Positions 34,812-47,500 of a stretch of DNA of 64,000 nucleotides are shown in pieces. Source of the DNA: Stichopus chloronotus. Lineage: Eukaryota; Echinodermata; Holothuroidea; Aspidochirotida; Stichopodidae. Each line of letters begins with the position of its first letter. The stretch's first letter is position 1. The position numbers and the translations under genes were made by a program. The notes beneath the pieces are model-generated. The model did not search any database. It saw only the letters and a list, made by a program, of their open reading frames with translations, and was not told the DNA's origin. Location of the stretch: NCBI GenBank assembly GCA_021234535.1, contig SFZH01000008.1, positions 25,436,455-25,500,454 of the forward strand. The letters are read 5' to 3'.

Positions 34812-37800
34812 GTCTATAAAGGCAGTCTTTCTTCTCAAAATTTTACTGAAAACTTGATCAGAGACATATTTGAAGTGTGAATACTATCCTTAAACTTAAT
34901 TTTTCACCCTGAAATATATGCTTAAACCTCACAAATCTCAACCGGGACTTTGCCCATGGATCTCATGAGGGGGTTCTAAGTTCTCACACTTGACTGTATA
35001 ATTATAATCCTCGTAGCCTCTAAAACATCAGTACACTTGGATCTTATTGTGGAGTGATTTTCACAAATATACAGTATCGGTCACAGTCATTTCAGTTTTG
35101 ATTATCTCTGTAGAACACATTTTAACATCACATGTGACTGTGTATCGTTGAAGCCTCCCAATATTAATTGACAGGACTGGGTATGTCCTTGCAGCCCCTT
35201 CAAATGTGTATTCTGTTTTTTTTCTTGTTGCATATATCCAAGGTTGTAGGCTGGTTAGCTACCATATCTACTGCTTTTTTCTCTATCTACTTATCTACTA
35301 CGTGAATTGACTACGTATCCTCATAGTCTGTATGTAGGTAACACGTGCAGTTTAGTGCAATTCCTTACAATTACTTACAATTTATCTGACTCAAAAGAAA
35401 GTTAATTCCAACAAATTATTAGGGAAAGTACCCACTGATTTTCACCTTCGGACTTAGGATTACATATTTAGTCACACAACCCTATAGGTTTAGACTGACA
35501 CGCCCCTATAGCCTTTTCGCCTTATTGCTATAATACTTCAGTCAGCCTTAAGTCTCATGTTGACTAACCTATTTGAATGTACAGTGAGGCTCACTGTACA
35601 ATGGGGCTCACTGAGTGAGCTGTATTGTGACATATATTGTAAATAAGTGCCTGTGTACTTGCCAAACTTATGGTACTTTGATATGCCTCACATGTTTTGG
35701 CCCTACTGATTCCTGAACCGTAGGCTAGTTGGGAATAGCACCTCAACAAAGTAAGCCACTCACAATTAATCTTGATTCTCAGTGATAATAATAGCAATAA
35801 ATTAAAACAAGACAATTGATAGCAATAACAATAGTATGTTCACATGATACACATCGCACCTCAGGTCCTACAGAAGGCTGTGTTTCTCTGTCATCTGAGT
35901 TGTTTAGAGCTTTAACGTACTCACCACTTCAGAGTCAAAATGAAATGAAGAGTCACAAAGCCATTTTGAATGCCTGAAATTGCTACATTTCCTAGAGGAT
36001 TTGTAACCCTCAACCTAAGATCTTGCAGTGGTTCAGCTCACATCTATAGGGTTCTAATGCCTTTTGACTACACACACTAGGTTTCCCTACTCCCTAGCAT
36101 ATGTTGCCTTTGGCAACATTCATTCCTCTGGTTTAGAAACCTCCTGACAAATTCACTCAGTATATATGCCTGATGATCACTCATGGTTACTGTAACAGGA
36201 CAAATGAAGGTCCATGTGCCAGAGAGCGAGTTTGGTGTCAACTTGGTTTTTCCTGCAGGATCCTCTTTAAAAGGTATGGTAAACCTTGCATGCAAAATGT
36301 TCTCTGTACAGTATATGTGTCCTGTTATTAATATCCTTGCACTTACGTTTTGTGTGTAAGATGTACCATTGCGTTAAAGCGAATTCTCCAGAAAATTAAA
36401 GCAGACACCGCTCTCACTTATTGGGCAGGTAGAACTTCAATTATCACAGGTGAAAGATGCACAGTAGTTGTAAATAGGTACAGGGTAAATAGGCAACAGC
36501 TATTTGTCTTGAAAAGAAACAATTTGTAGATTGTGTAGCACCCTTATTTAAGTTTTTCTAATTTAGTAAAATTGCTAAAGCATGGTTCCCCTTGCCCATT
36601 ATAGGTTACTCAGCAATACTTGAGTGTGCTTTGGGGGATAATCACCTCTAACTTCCAGACAGGACCCCCCTGCTTCTTGGAATGTTGGTGAGTGCTTGTT
36701 GTACACCAGTTGATGCTTTGTATTATCCACTCCACAAGGTTGACCAAGTGCTACCCTGTAACTTATCCCAGAGTAGAAGAGTTTCTAGGCAAACACTGGG
36801 CTGTGTGTGCAGTTCATCTGTGTGTTTAGACCTTTCTTTTTGTTCTGACATTAGTAGGTGTTTTCAATAGTTTCAAAACATATTTATGTGCATTGTTAGT
36901 GTGAGTAATGCTTTCCAGGAATTTTTGTCCTGTGATTATGAGTGTAACTCTGCCTGGGCTGGGCAGGAAGTTGGACCCCTGAGTATAATAGTTCAAGTTC
37001 AAGTTATTTTTCACCTCAGAATACTAGCAATTAACAATAATGTACAATACAACGTATTAGGAAAACATAATAGCATTCAAGGTGAAAGGAAGCCCAGGCT
37101 TTTACAGTAACTTGTCTGGATTTATTCAGTTCGTGTATTTGAAGTGTGTTACTGTGCAGGGTAAATATATTGGTGGACGGTGGTTTGATGTCAGTATACA
37201 TTGCTGTCTGCTAGCAATGTGTTGGTAATTGGGTTAGGGTAATCAACACCTGATGGAGACTTACTGCACCTATATTCTGTTGTGTTGACTAGACAGGCCG
37301 CAATGTATGTGAGACAAGTTTCCATTGCTTGCATCTATACTGTTATATCTAGGGCACTGATGATCATTTCTTTATTTGTTAGTTACTGTATGAAGAGTGA
37401 ATGAGTGTTTCACTTAATGTTGTTGAAGAGACCAGCTGACACCTCGTATTAACAGAATGTTTCCTAATTTAAGGGTAGTGTTTAATAATGAGGCCCCTCA
37501 ATTGACAGCCGTTTAGATGTCAGAGAAATAATCTCTCATAATAGAAATGTTGTATTTCTACTATTAGTAGATATTGCTTCGGACCAGACTGGTGTGATGC
37601 CCTTGTCTATTTGATGGCCCCATCCCCTTTTGGCATGTGGTGCTCCAATCAACGGTCAGGTGGGATGGTTGAGTGTGCCAGTACCAAGTGTGCCACTGAT
37701 ATTCCACTCTCTATCCAGTAAATTTGGTATTATACCCAGTTAGTCAGTACCAGTGGGCTAAACTGCACTGTATGTTGTATCTGGTCAATTGGGATTTGGG

Positions 37801-38480
37801 ACTTGGGAGGGAGCACTGACATGGCACCTACAGTACAGATTCCCAATTTGGTTTCAGGAAAAAAAACCTTTTTCTTAAAAAAAAAAAAAAAAAAAATTTC
37901 TTAATCTTGATGTTGGTTTAAATATTCTACTACATTCTTGTCTCTTCATTCTTTCCATTATTTTGCAACCTTCTTTACCCCTTCACTAACTGGCCATACA
38001 AGCAATCTGTTGAAATAAATCTTGGCTGAGTGGTTCACATTGGACATGCATTTTAGGAAATTTCCTTTGGCAGAAGAAATACTGCACTGTGTACCTCTGG
38101 TCACAGTACTGTATAGATGTTGTCTCCAAATTCTAAAGCAAGGTGTTAGCCTGCTGACTGCACTTTTGATCATAAATGGCCAGCACATCCTGCTGCATGC
38201 ACATTTGCCACAGTCTCTGAACTGCTTGCAAAATGTGAATATATACTCAAAGAGGATAAATTTTCTGTTGGTTCAGGTAGGATTACTGTTCACTCTGTTT
38301 ATCAAAGTCATCTTGCTGTAACAAAACTACAAAATGTAAACATGTGACCTCAAAAGGTTTTGGATATATGTCATAGTTAATTTTCAGTCAGATCTGGTTG
38401 TACTTTCATGGATTCATACTTTTTCATGTGATTTTAACATTCCACTAGACACGTTTGGATAACTGATTTCCTGACTGCAG
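34812..38480. other. Probable 5' intron of gene B
   Basis: No coding exon recognised. It contains a short perfect hairpin (35579-35601) and an A run at 37879-37896. Confidence 0.4.
35579..35601. repeat. Short perfect hairpin
   Basis: TGTACAGTGA, three-base loop GGC, TCACTGTACA: a 10-bp perfect stem. Nearby GGCTCACTGAGTGAGC adds a second small inverted repeat. Confidence 0.9.
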
Positions 38481-38543
38481 TAAACACAAGGTGACCATTT
38501 GGGAGTGTTCTCAGTCATGAAATTCATTGATTTGGTCAACAAG
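38481..38543 (+). CDS. Gene B exon 2: 5' untranslated end plus start codon
   Basis: Acceptor CTGACTGCAG, donor AAG|GTAAGT. Coding begins at 38517 (ATG) and gives MKFIDLVNK, ending in phase 0. The next coding exon begins with GTG and has no ATG, so translation must start here. Gene C has a matching nine-codon start exon that also ends in AAG|GTAAG. Confidence 0.65.
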
Positions 38544-41500
38544 GTAAGTGTTTACAAAGTGTTTCAATTTTGAAATACATCTAGAGGGCAGGGAATGTTT
38601 TCTCGAAATATACCGTAATTTTCTTTGAGGTATTAACTTCTCACCTTTCTTTGTTTTATGTATATTAATACCAAATTCTCATCAGGTAGGCACAATTACT
38701 GTTTACTACTAACCACAGTGGCTGGACAGCTCCTCCAGCCAATTTTCCGACTGGAAATTTCCCTCATAAATCTTTCTCTGGAAAATTTCCATCTGAACGC
38801 TGTCCAGTCTTGAGAATCCCCCAGCGGACAACTCCCCACTGTAGCTACTGATAATTCCTTCTGGGGGGGGGTTATAGTGGACTTGTCGTGGGAAGGGAAT
38901 AAACCGATCGAGGGAAAATTGTCAGGGAAATGCTGCCTCTGTGAAGGAGGGAGTCAGATTTGTTGCTGAATAGAGAGCTGAGAGGTTCAAGTTGTCACAA
39001 TTAATTATTTAGCATTAGGAGGCATCGATTGAGTAATGACGTCTTTAAAAACTGAAATTAGAACTATGACTTTCAGAGGATAACTTACAGTAGAAGAAAG
39101 TACCTAGATTGAGTCTGACATACATGTACAAAGTTGTATATTGTGGCTTATATAGTTTAAGGTTAGTTCACTATTGTTCCTCTCAATTTTCTTACATCGT
39201 TTTGATATAGGTATGTCTTATTGTTTTCGTTGAAACACAGGAGTTTCCACCAAAGCTACTGTAGTTTTATATTGTAGCACTTTATAAATATTTATAATTA
39301 TTTAGGATGTACATTTTCTTCCTCATTCTTTGGTTTTTTTTTTATCTTGTCAGGTGGTATTATTGTCCAGCATTCTTAGAACTGCCTATGGAACTTTGTC
39401 AGTGGTAAATATTAGAAAATTATGGATGAATATAGCTTAGATAGTGTCATATTTGTGAAATCAAAAGCGTGTCATTGCAATGAATTTCCTATGCAGTGGC
39501 TGAAAATTTGGGCTTTTGTTCTTATTTTTTGTGTAAATGTCTTGTGTGGCAATAACTGATTGAGTACAATTTGTGTAAAGACAATTGAAAACCAATATTG
39601 CATCATACTAGAAACTGAGAACAGAACTTTTGAGTAAATATGTTTGTAATGATAGAATATCAGTATATTTTTACTCCTTTTCATTTATTTGTACTTCTAC
39701 ACTCAGTAACATTCATCGGCTCAACCAAAGTTTGACACTTTGAAAACAAATTAACTCCTACAATGATGGAAATTTAATGCATTGCACCTTCATCGCAGCA
39801 GGGTATTCAGATTACGTCTTTTGATGTGTGTGCATTTGTCAATCTGAATGTAGCATACAATCCTTGTAACATGTGTAACTTGCATACTGTGCCACAGTAA
39901 ATCAGGACTGTTGCCAGAGACTTTTTCTTTCTCCATTTGGGAAGAGGGGCACCAAAGATATTGATTGCTGAGGAGTGGTGCAAGGGAGTGATAATGTACT
40001 CCCATACCATTTTGAAGAATTTTGCTTGTTGAACACTTTTGTATGTTACAGCAGCAAAAGATTTCTGCTGTGATATATTTGACTGATCCCCCCCCTTCTC
40101 CCGCCCAACATGCCTACAGGTTGCATGATCTTGCTTGCAGTAAAGTTCAAAACTTAATTTGTCATAGATCAAGTTTGGGAAACTCAACATGTTAACATCA
40201 GTGTTGATCACTTTTCATATATTTCATACATGTTGGTAAACCACGAGGTACGTCATTTGATTGTTGTGGAGGCTGCCGGGTAACTCTGTGCTAAAGCTAA
40301 TCATCAGAGTGAATTTAGGTCAACACTTAGAATAGAAACGAATAGACTGAATAGCTTCTACTGAATAAGATGAGCAGGTGTCTATATTCAGGCCAATTTG
40401 AGGTTGCCTTGCATATATAGTATATACCACACTTAGTCAACTGGGTAAAATTTGTAAAAAGGTTTTAAACATAATTTAGCTGTGACCTATAGTGTCATGT
40501 GATCATACATGTTATGACTTGTCTAGCTTTAAATTCTGAGATATCATACCGCCAATCATCATATTGCACAATTCAGCTAATTGCATTATTCTACAATATG
40601 TACACCGCAATTGATATTGTCAATGATACAGTAGCTTGTCCTTGATAAAAGTAGCATCAATTCAATGTAAGTTGCCATTATTGGTATTTTTGTTCTTGTT
40701 TCTGTTTTCATTCAACAGAGTGAAAAGACTGCATGTGTTAAATGGGACTACTTTGTTGTTGGCTCTTGCTATCGTGGGAAATATCTAAATAATGGGTATT
40801 TAGAAACGTACTTTTTCCACTCTGGACAAATTATAACCATGGTCATTACTGTTCTTAAGATATATTGTTGTATAAAGTATAATGTGGCAATTACTTAATA
40901 TTTTTCTCCAGCAAGCTTATTTCATCATTTGCTGTACTTTGAATATTGTGATATTATGTACTTGTTTACTAAATTATTGATCATATATTCAGTGCATCTC
41001 TTTGTGGACTGGCTAAGTTGCTTTGCTGTAGAAACCTTTATTGATATTTAATTGCAGCCACATCTGTAGGTAAGCTGTAATTGGCCAAGTGGTCTGTATG
41101 CTCCACACAACACACGATGAGGCAGTAATTTTGTTTCCATGAAATGTCTGTTCCCATGAGACTCCTGCCAATACACAATGAAACAATACAGTGAAATTAA
41201 GGATTAGTGATTTATGCAATTAATAATGATTATGATAGTAATTAATGTAGACTTTTAACCAACAGCACATTGCTTATGGTACTTACCCCCTCACAACAGT
41301 GAACATCTCTTTATCTCTATTCAGAACATGTACAAAATGCCCAGAGGGCACTTTCATGCCTTACTACAACACTTGTCCCGAGTGTTTTCAATTCCGTGCC
41401 TGTGAGGTTGGGCAAGAAGTGAGTATATTCCAAAATTTGTTTACTTTCTCCTGTATAGAAATAAGTTTAGAAACCTGGTAGCACTGGCTCTTCTCTCAAA

Positions 41501-44500
41501 TCTGACATGACTAACCCTGAAAACATTTTGCAGTCAGTTGGAGGTCAGTGTTAGGTCTAATTAGTCAGATTGAGGTGGGTAGGTACAGTATCAGGTAACA
41601 AGTTGTTCAAAGGAATTCAAGAGGTCTTGAGTTCATTCACTATAGGTAATCAGCTCCAATCGCATCTTCTACAGGGTGGTTGTTCAGGCAACTAGGAACT
41701 TCACTGCATTATACTACCCTCGATCAGTAAGAACAACATTAAAATATTGTGGTAAAAGTCCTTTGTTAGCCAAGAAAATTTGCATATGCATCTTCCTTAG
41801 TTTTAACACAAATTGGTAGTTTAAGAACTAACTGAGAAGTGCTGCAAGAGTACTTCAACGACGCAGGAAGTGCCATCGTAGGGCTTACTTCTTTTTTAGG
41901 CCCACCGAATTTAGTAGAACTGTACCCCATGTCTACCCTAGCGAGATGCTGTTATTCCCTCTCTGTGTATCTGATTGTCCTCTGGGCACACTTATAACAC
42001 GAATATATTTGATTGATCAGGTTATTGAAGACTGGGAGTGGTTTATTGTTGATATAGTTTTTTAAGTGTTGCTTTACATGTTATAGGCTGTGGACAATTG
42101 ATTTCATATTAAAGTTCCTGGACATGAGAATTTGGTAGTTTCAAAGGTTGTGCTCATGTGCCACCAAGAGAGCAGTTCCATGCAGTAGAGTACAGTGGGT
42201 TGTGTGGATTCGGAGTTGACTCAGTGATATTGGCAGAAAGATCTGGAATTAACATCGTAGACATATACTTACCCCTTGCTTCACTAATGCATACATTTGA
42301 CATTGCTCTAAATGCTCTCAAAACTAATTCTAGCACCACGCCCTTGTGAATACCCACATCAGGGAGTTGTGGGGAATCAACTGCACTGCCATTCAGCCAT
42401 GCCAAGCTTCAACTGGGCTGCCATTCAACTGCAGTGAGGTTCAACTGCCCTGTTGTTCAACTGCACGGCTGTTCATCTACACCAAGGTTCAACTGTGCCA
42501 ACGTTCAACTGTGCCCACATTCAACTACGTAGAGGTTTGACTGCGTCAAGGCTCAACATCACTGTTTAACTGGGTGGAGTTTTGTTCAACTGCACACCGC
42601 TCAACCATGTTGAGGTTCAACTGGAATGACATTCAACTGCACCAAAGTTCAGCTGAGCTGATGTTCAAGTGCACCATCGTTCAACTGCAGTGAGGTTTGG
42701 CTGCAGAGACGTTCAGCTGTGCTGATATTTAACTGCACCATCATTCAACTGTACCTAGAGTCAACTGTGCTGCAATTCAATTCTGCTGAGGTTTAACTGC
42801 GATGGCGTTGAACTGCACCGCCGTCCAACTGTACTGATGGTCAACTGCGCTGATCCTCAACTTTCATTAATTTCGTCGTCAGCCTTATGGGCTTTTATCC
42901 CAATAACTGCGTCCCCTTTGATTTTCATGTGCTACAAGAGTTTAGTCCCATGATGTATTCTTGTTACTGTCTTGGAATTCATTGTCATTATTAATCCCCT
43001 TGGAATTCATGTCACCTGCTCGTCAAGCGTGCATCACCTGTTTATGTTATGATAATGTAACTGAAAGTTCCAAAAGTTAATTTCTCTTGTAGGCAGTTTC
43101 GTCCCTCCATTTTCCATTTTTTCGTCCTCCCTATCCTTTGTTTGCACTACCGAAGACAGCGCAAATTCAGTACTATAGTGAGGAAATGTCCTGATGAGAC
43201 CAGCTCCAGTAAAATACACTGTGTATTATTAGTTGCATGTACAGTTTTACATATTGGTGTTTCCATTTGTCACATTGCAGGTATTATACAATGGGGACTT
43301 TAAGCATGACAGAATTTGTGGGGATTTTAAACACCCAGGTGAGATACACATTGTTTTTATCTTAAAATAATATGGTTCATTTCTTAAGCTTTTGACAGTG
43401 TACAACACTGGTATATTGGTATAATAGTTGAAAGTGATCTGTGCATAGGCAATGATTGTAAGAGTCTGTCAATTTTGTATGTACAATATAGTAAAAGTGC
43501 ATAGCTTTTTCTAATTGTTTTGTCATCCCAGATGCAACACGGCAAAAACCATCAAGAGCTGTAAATTGACAGAAATTTGAAATATGCATATCAACTGTGT
43601 GTGATGTTAGCAGCAATTTTTTAATTTTATTAACAATTCAATAAATTTCAAAACATCCATGTTTAATGCACCCTGTATTCACTCTGTTACCTTCATGCCT
43701 AAAAGTGCAATTCACTTATTGAAACATAGCTGCTGATTCACAAAATGTTTCCCTTTTCATAACAACTTTGAAAGATAACTTTACATGCCCATGTCAATGC
43801 TTGAAAGTTGTGTTTTCATGAATTGCATTAATTGGTTCTCCAGGATCTATCATATCGGGTCGGGTATACGTCCTGGGCTGCCAGTTGATGCATAATGCTT
43901 TGTGCTAATAGACCTTGCTGTATGAAATATGTCTATTAATTTGATTGTAATGTGAGATAATTTATTTTCTTTCAATGGTTAATAATGTAATTTCATTTGT
44001 TTTATTTTATCTACATCCAGTGACTGAGCTGCCAGCTCATGATGGTCCCCAGCTTACCACCAGTAACAGAGCTGAACCTTCATCTCCCTCTGAGGCTGAT
44101 ATGGATAGTCATGATGGTACAGACCATCAAATGGTGACGACACCATCACCAGGTGACCAAGGGACAGGTACTGAAATATCATAATGTTAATAGCAATAGC
44201 TCAGGTGAGGGAGGAGGGAGGCACATGTCCCCCCCCCCAAAAAAAAAAAAAGTTTCATAGTAGGGATCAGTTTTTGAATGCAATGTGCTTGTTGACAAAA
44301 AAAAAAAAAAAAGGGAAGAATTTGGTACTGTAAATATGTACCAGTACTTTAAAGTATGGTACCGATGACTCCTTTTGCATTTGAGCCCCTCTTGCAGAGA
44401 TGACAAAGAAACATGAGGGCTGGACACACCCTCACCTTCTAACATTCTCCTTTGGCAGTTAAAGGGGAAAATTAGGGTTTGACTGAGAAAATTCACCTTT

Positions 44501-47500
44501 AGTTGATTTTTCTCTCTAAACTTATTGTTCACCGAAATATAGAGATGTTGGGAGGTGGTTGGAGGCAGAATGAAACAGTAATTATTGCGTTAATTACTGT
44601 TGAATGAGAACTCTTAATATTTGTCTGGTACAAAAAATAACCGTTCATGTACAAGAAAAGATTGTAATGTTAGGACTGGACATGAATTAATTATAAACCT
44701 GCTTGCTGTGAAATTTTCTTTTCTCACTGCACGCTTGATAATGTCAAGTCCAATGCACTGTTTTTTTTTGCTTTTTTCCATCGTATTCTTTTTTTCCGAG
44801 GCACTTTTCGATAAAGTTGTTTTTCTAGTGTCCTCTCCATACTTTATTACTGTAATTTCATTGTGCAAACAAATTAATATATGAATGAATGAAACTCTTG
44901 AATAAGCTGGGTAAATATTGATGTACTGTCCACCTCCCTCCCACTAAAATGGTGATTTACATAAGTCAACTGGACATGTGGGCAACTCACACAACCAGCC
45001 TAGTAGCCTGCATCCACTTTTATATGTGTGAGTTATTGAAGCTACCCAGTCTAACTTTTGCTGGGTTAGTGACAATAGTAAGTACTGCAACTACTCAATG
45101 TTTCACATGCTCTCTCAACTGAACAACGTAGTCACAGTACAGCATGTCCTCTGGGCTGTTACTACAATGCCCAAATGAGTTGGCAGTTTCACATGATATT
45201 TTAGCTATTTAAACTACATAACTGTACTGAATTTGCACCTTTATCATATAGGTCATGTGATAGTATGACATGTGTTATATTTTAGTCATCATGTGATGGT
45301 GTTGATGATGGTCCATTTATCTCAACAGTTAACTCATCCAGTAGCGGACCTTGCTCTTGGAATGATCCTGTCAGAATTGTATTGTTGTTGACTGTGATTG
45401 TCCTTCTCTTCATTACTGGAGTACTAGCTCTGATACGGTACCATCGCTGCACTCAGAAGGGTACACCTGACTCAAGCAGTTCAGGGAAGTAAGTGATAAT
45501 CAAAACTGTTGCAGTGTCTTCCAGAAATCAGTGATTCAGTCTCACACTGGTTATTTTTTCTTGCTGAAAGCTATTTAGCAAAGTTTTCAACTGAGGACAA
45601 TAAGCAACATCTTTCACTGTGGATTCTTCTTTGTGGTAACTGTGGCAGTAGTGGAAAGTGTTGTAGGAAAGAAGACCAACAGCAGACAAAGTGTGAACTG
45701 GAACCCCTCCTTTCTACGGGTCAATGCCAGAAGCTGTTACATTGTGATTGTCACCGACATATCTGTCTTTGCTTTGGAATACTGTTGTGTTTCTTCAAAT
45801 TTTCAGAGATTGTTTTTGTTGGTGTGTACATTCCAGAGATTCACAGAAGGGATGGCCGTTCTGAAAATATTTATTGCTTCTACTTTCCTCGCATTAAATT
45901 AGATCAAAGATTTATTCAACAGTTGTTACGTTATTTATACAGCACAAAGTTTTCATAGCAAGATAATTTTTTTTTTTTCATTTCAATTAAAATGGTACTC
46001 TTTGAGAGAGAACTCAAATGCACAGTCAATGAGTGAATTGACTGACATCTGGGACCTTGTGGAGCTTTGAAGTTCCCTAGGTCATACAACAACAAAAATG
46101 TCCAGAGTTTATTAAATTCTCAGATGTTTCAGAGGAGGTTTTGTCTCTGGAGTTATTTTTTTCACATTAATTGAATACACGAGGATCACTAGGACCCTGT
46201 GCTATTCTCTTCCATGATCAGGCACCTATATTACGGTTGAGGAAATGTGAATTCCACCTTATACCCTCCTGACACCCTGTCCAAACCTGCCCCACATTTC
46301 TCCATCCATTTTTGGTATCCCTCAATTTTACTATGATTTCTTTGATGGTTGTCCCAGTTGGTCATTTCTTTTATGCTGATATATTCAACTTATTGCAGAT
46401 CTCTCCCTACGAGCATTAGTGGAGAAACTCCGTCAGAATCAATAGACTTTCTCCCTGTTGAAGATGAAGAGGGCTGTGCTGCAGTGTAGATAAACATATA
46501 CCAACCAAGCAATGCCGCACATTTCAGGGTACGATAATAAATATACTTGATTTTACATTTGTTCATGAAATACCTTCTAGGTAGATTTACGCAATGAACA
46601 ATGAACTAAAGAAAACTTTTTGTCATCTTCATATTCCACTTTCGATTCTTTTTATCGGATGTAGTATTTGACCGTCACTGTATGATCTCCATGGATTAGT
46701 TAGAAACTGTTGGTTATCTTATTTTTCCAATACAAAATTTACGAGGTTTGCAAACAAAGAAGAATTACTCTACACCCAAAAGGAGGTTGATCAGCTTGTA
46801 TTGTGAACTTCTCTGGTGAATAATTTAAAAAATAAAGACATTTTTGTTTTCACAAGAACTTTGTCTGGCAAATCATAATTACCAGTAATACCAGACAGTG
46901 GAAAGTTGAATCTTTCAATGATTAGAGGTACATCATGCTCCGATTGGTATCTTTCTGCTCCTGCTGCATCTGCACCCTTCTTTAGAAATTTAAATATTAC
47001 AGATATGATTGAAAATTGTGAAAGGCTGAGTTGAATAAAAAAGTTGCCTTTACTAGCATTCACTGGACCTTTTCCTTCATAAACTTTGGTAAAGACTGAA
47101 CTTTGATCTCCCTGGCCAATATGCAATCATTGAGCTTTATGTGTCTGATGCTGTTCGCTTTGGTAGATATGTCATATTTAACATTTAGGGTCTGTTGAAA
47201 TTTTACACACATTATTAATGACAAACACACTTTTTCTATTTATAGTTGCAGAAACTGCTTGATGTGACCTGTGTCTGAGTGGGTTTTTTTTCTCTGTAAA
47301 TCAGGAGCAATCTGAAACAAACAAGCTTTGTTGAAATATCAGTTAAAAACTATAATTATAAATGTTCTAAAATCCTTTCATATTTTCCAGGGACTCTTGC
47401 TGGAACTGTTGCCTATATAATTGAGTACTTTACTACAATTATTCTTTGAAAATTTCTTTTTGTTTCAGGAAGGTGGTCAATGTGAAAATGGAACCTGATG

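Noticed and set aside
45509..45958. 149-codon open frame after the transmembrane exon
   Set aside because: It lies in the intron just after the GTAAGT donor of gene B exon 8 and has no domain features. It is the longest open frame of the region but not linked in phase to anything.
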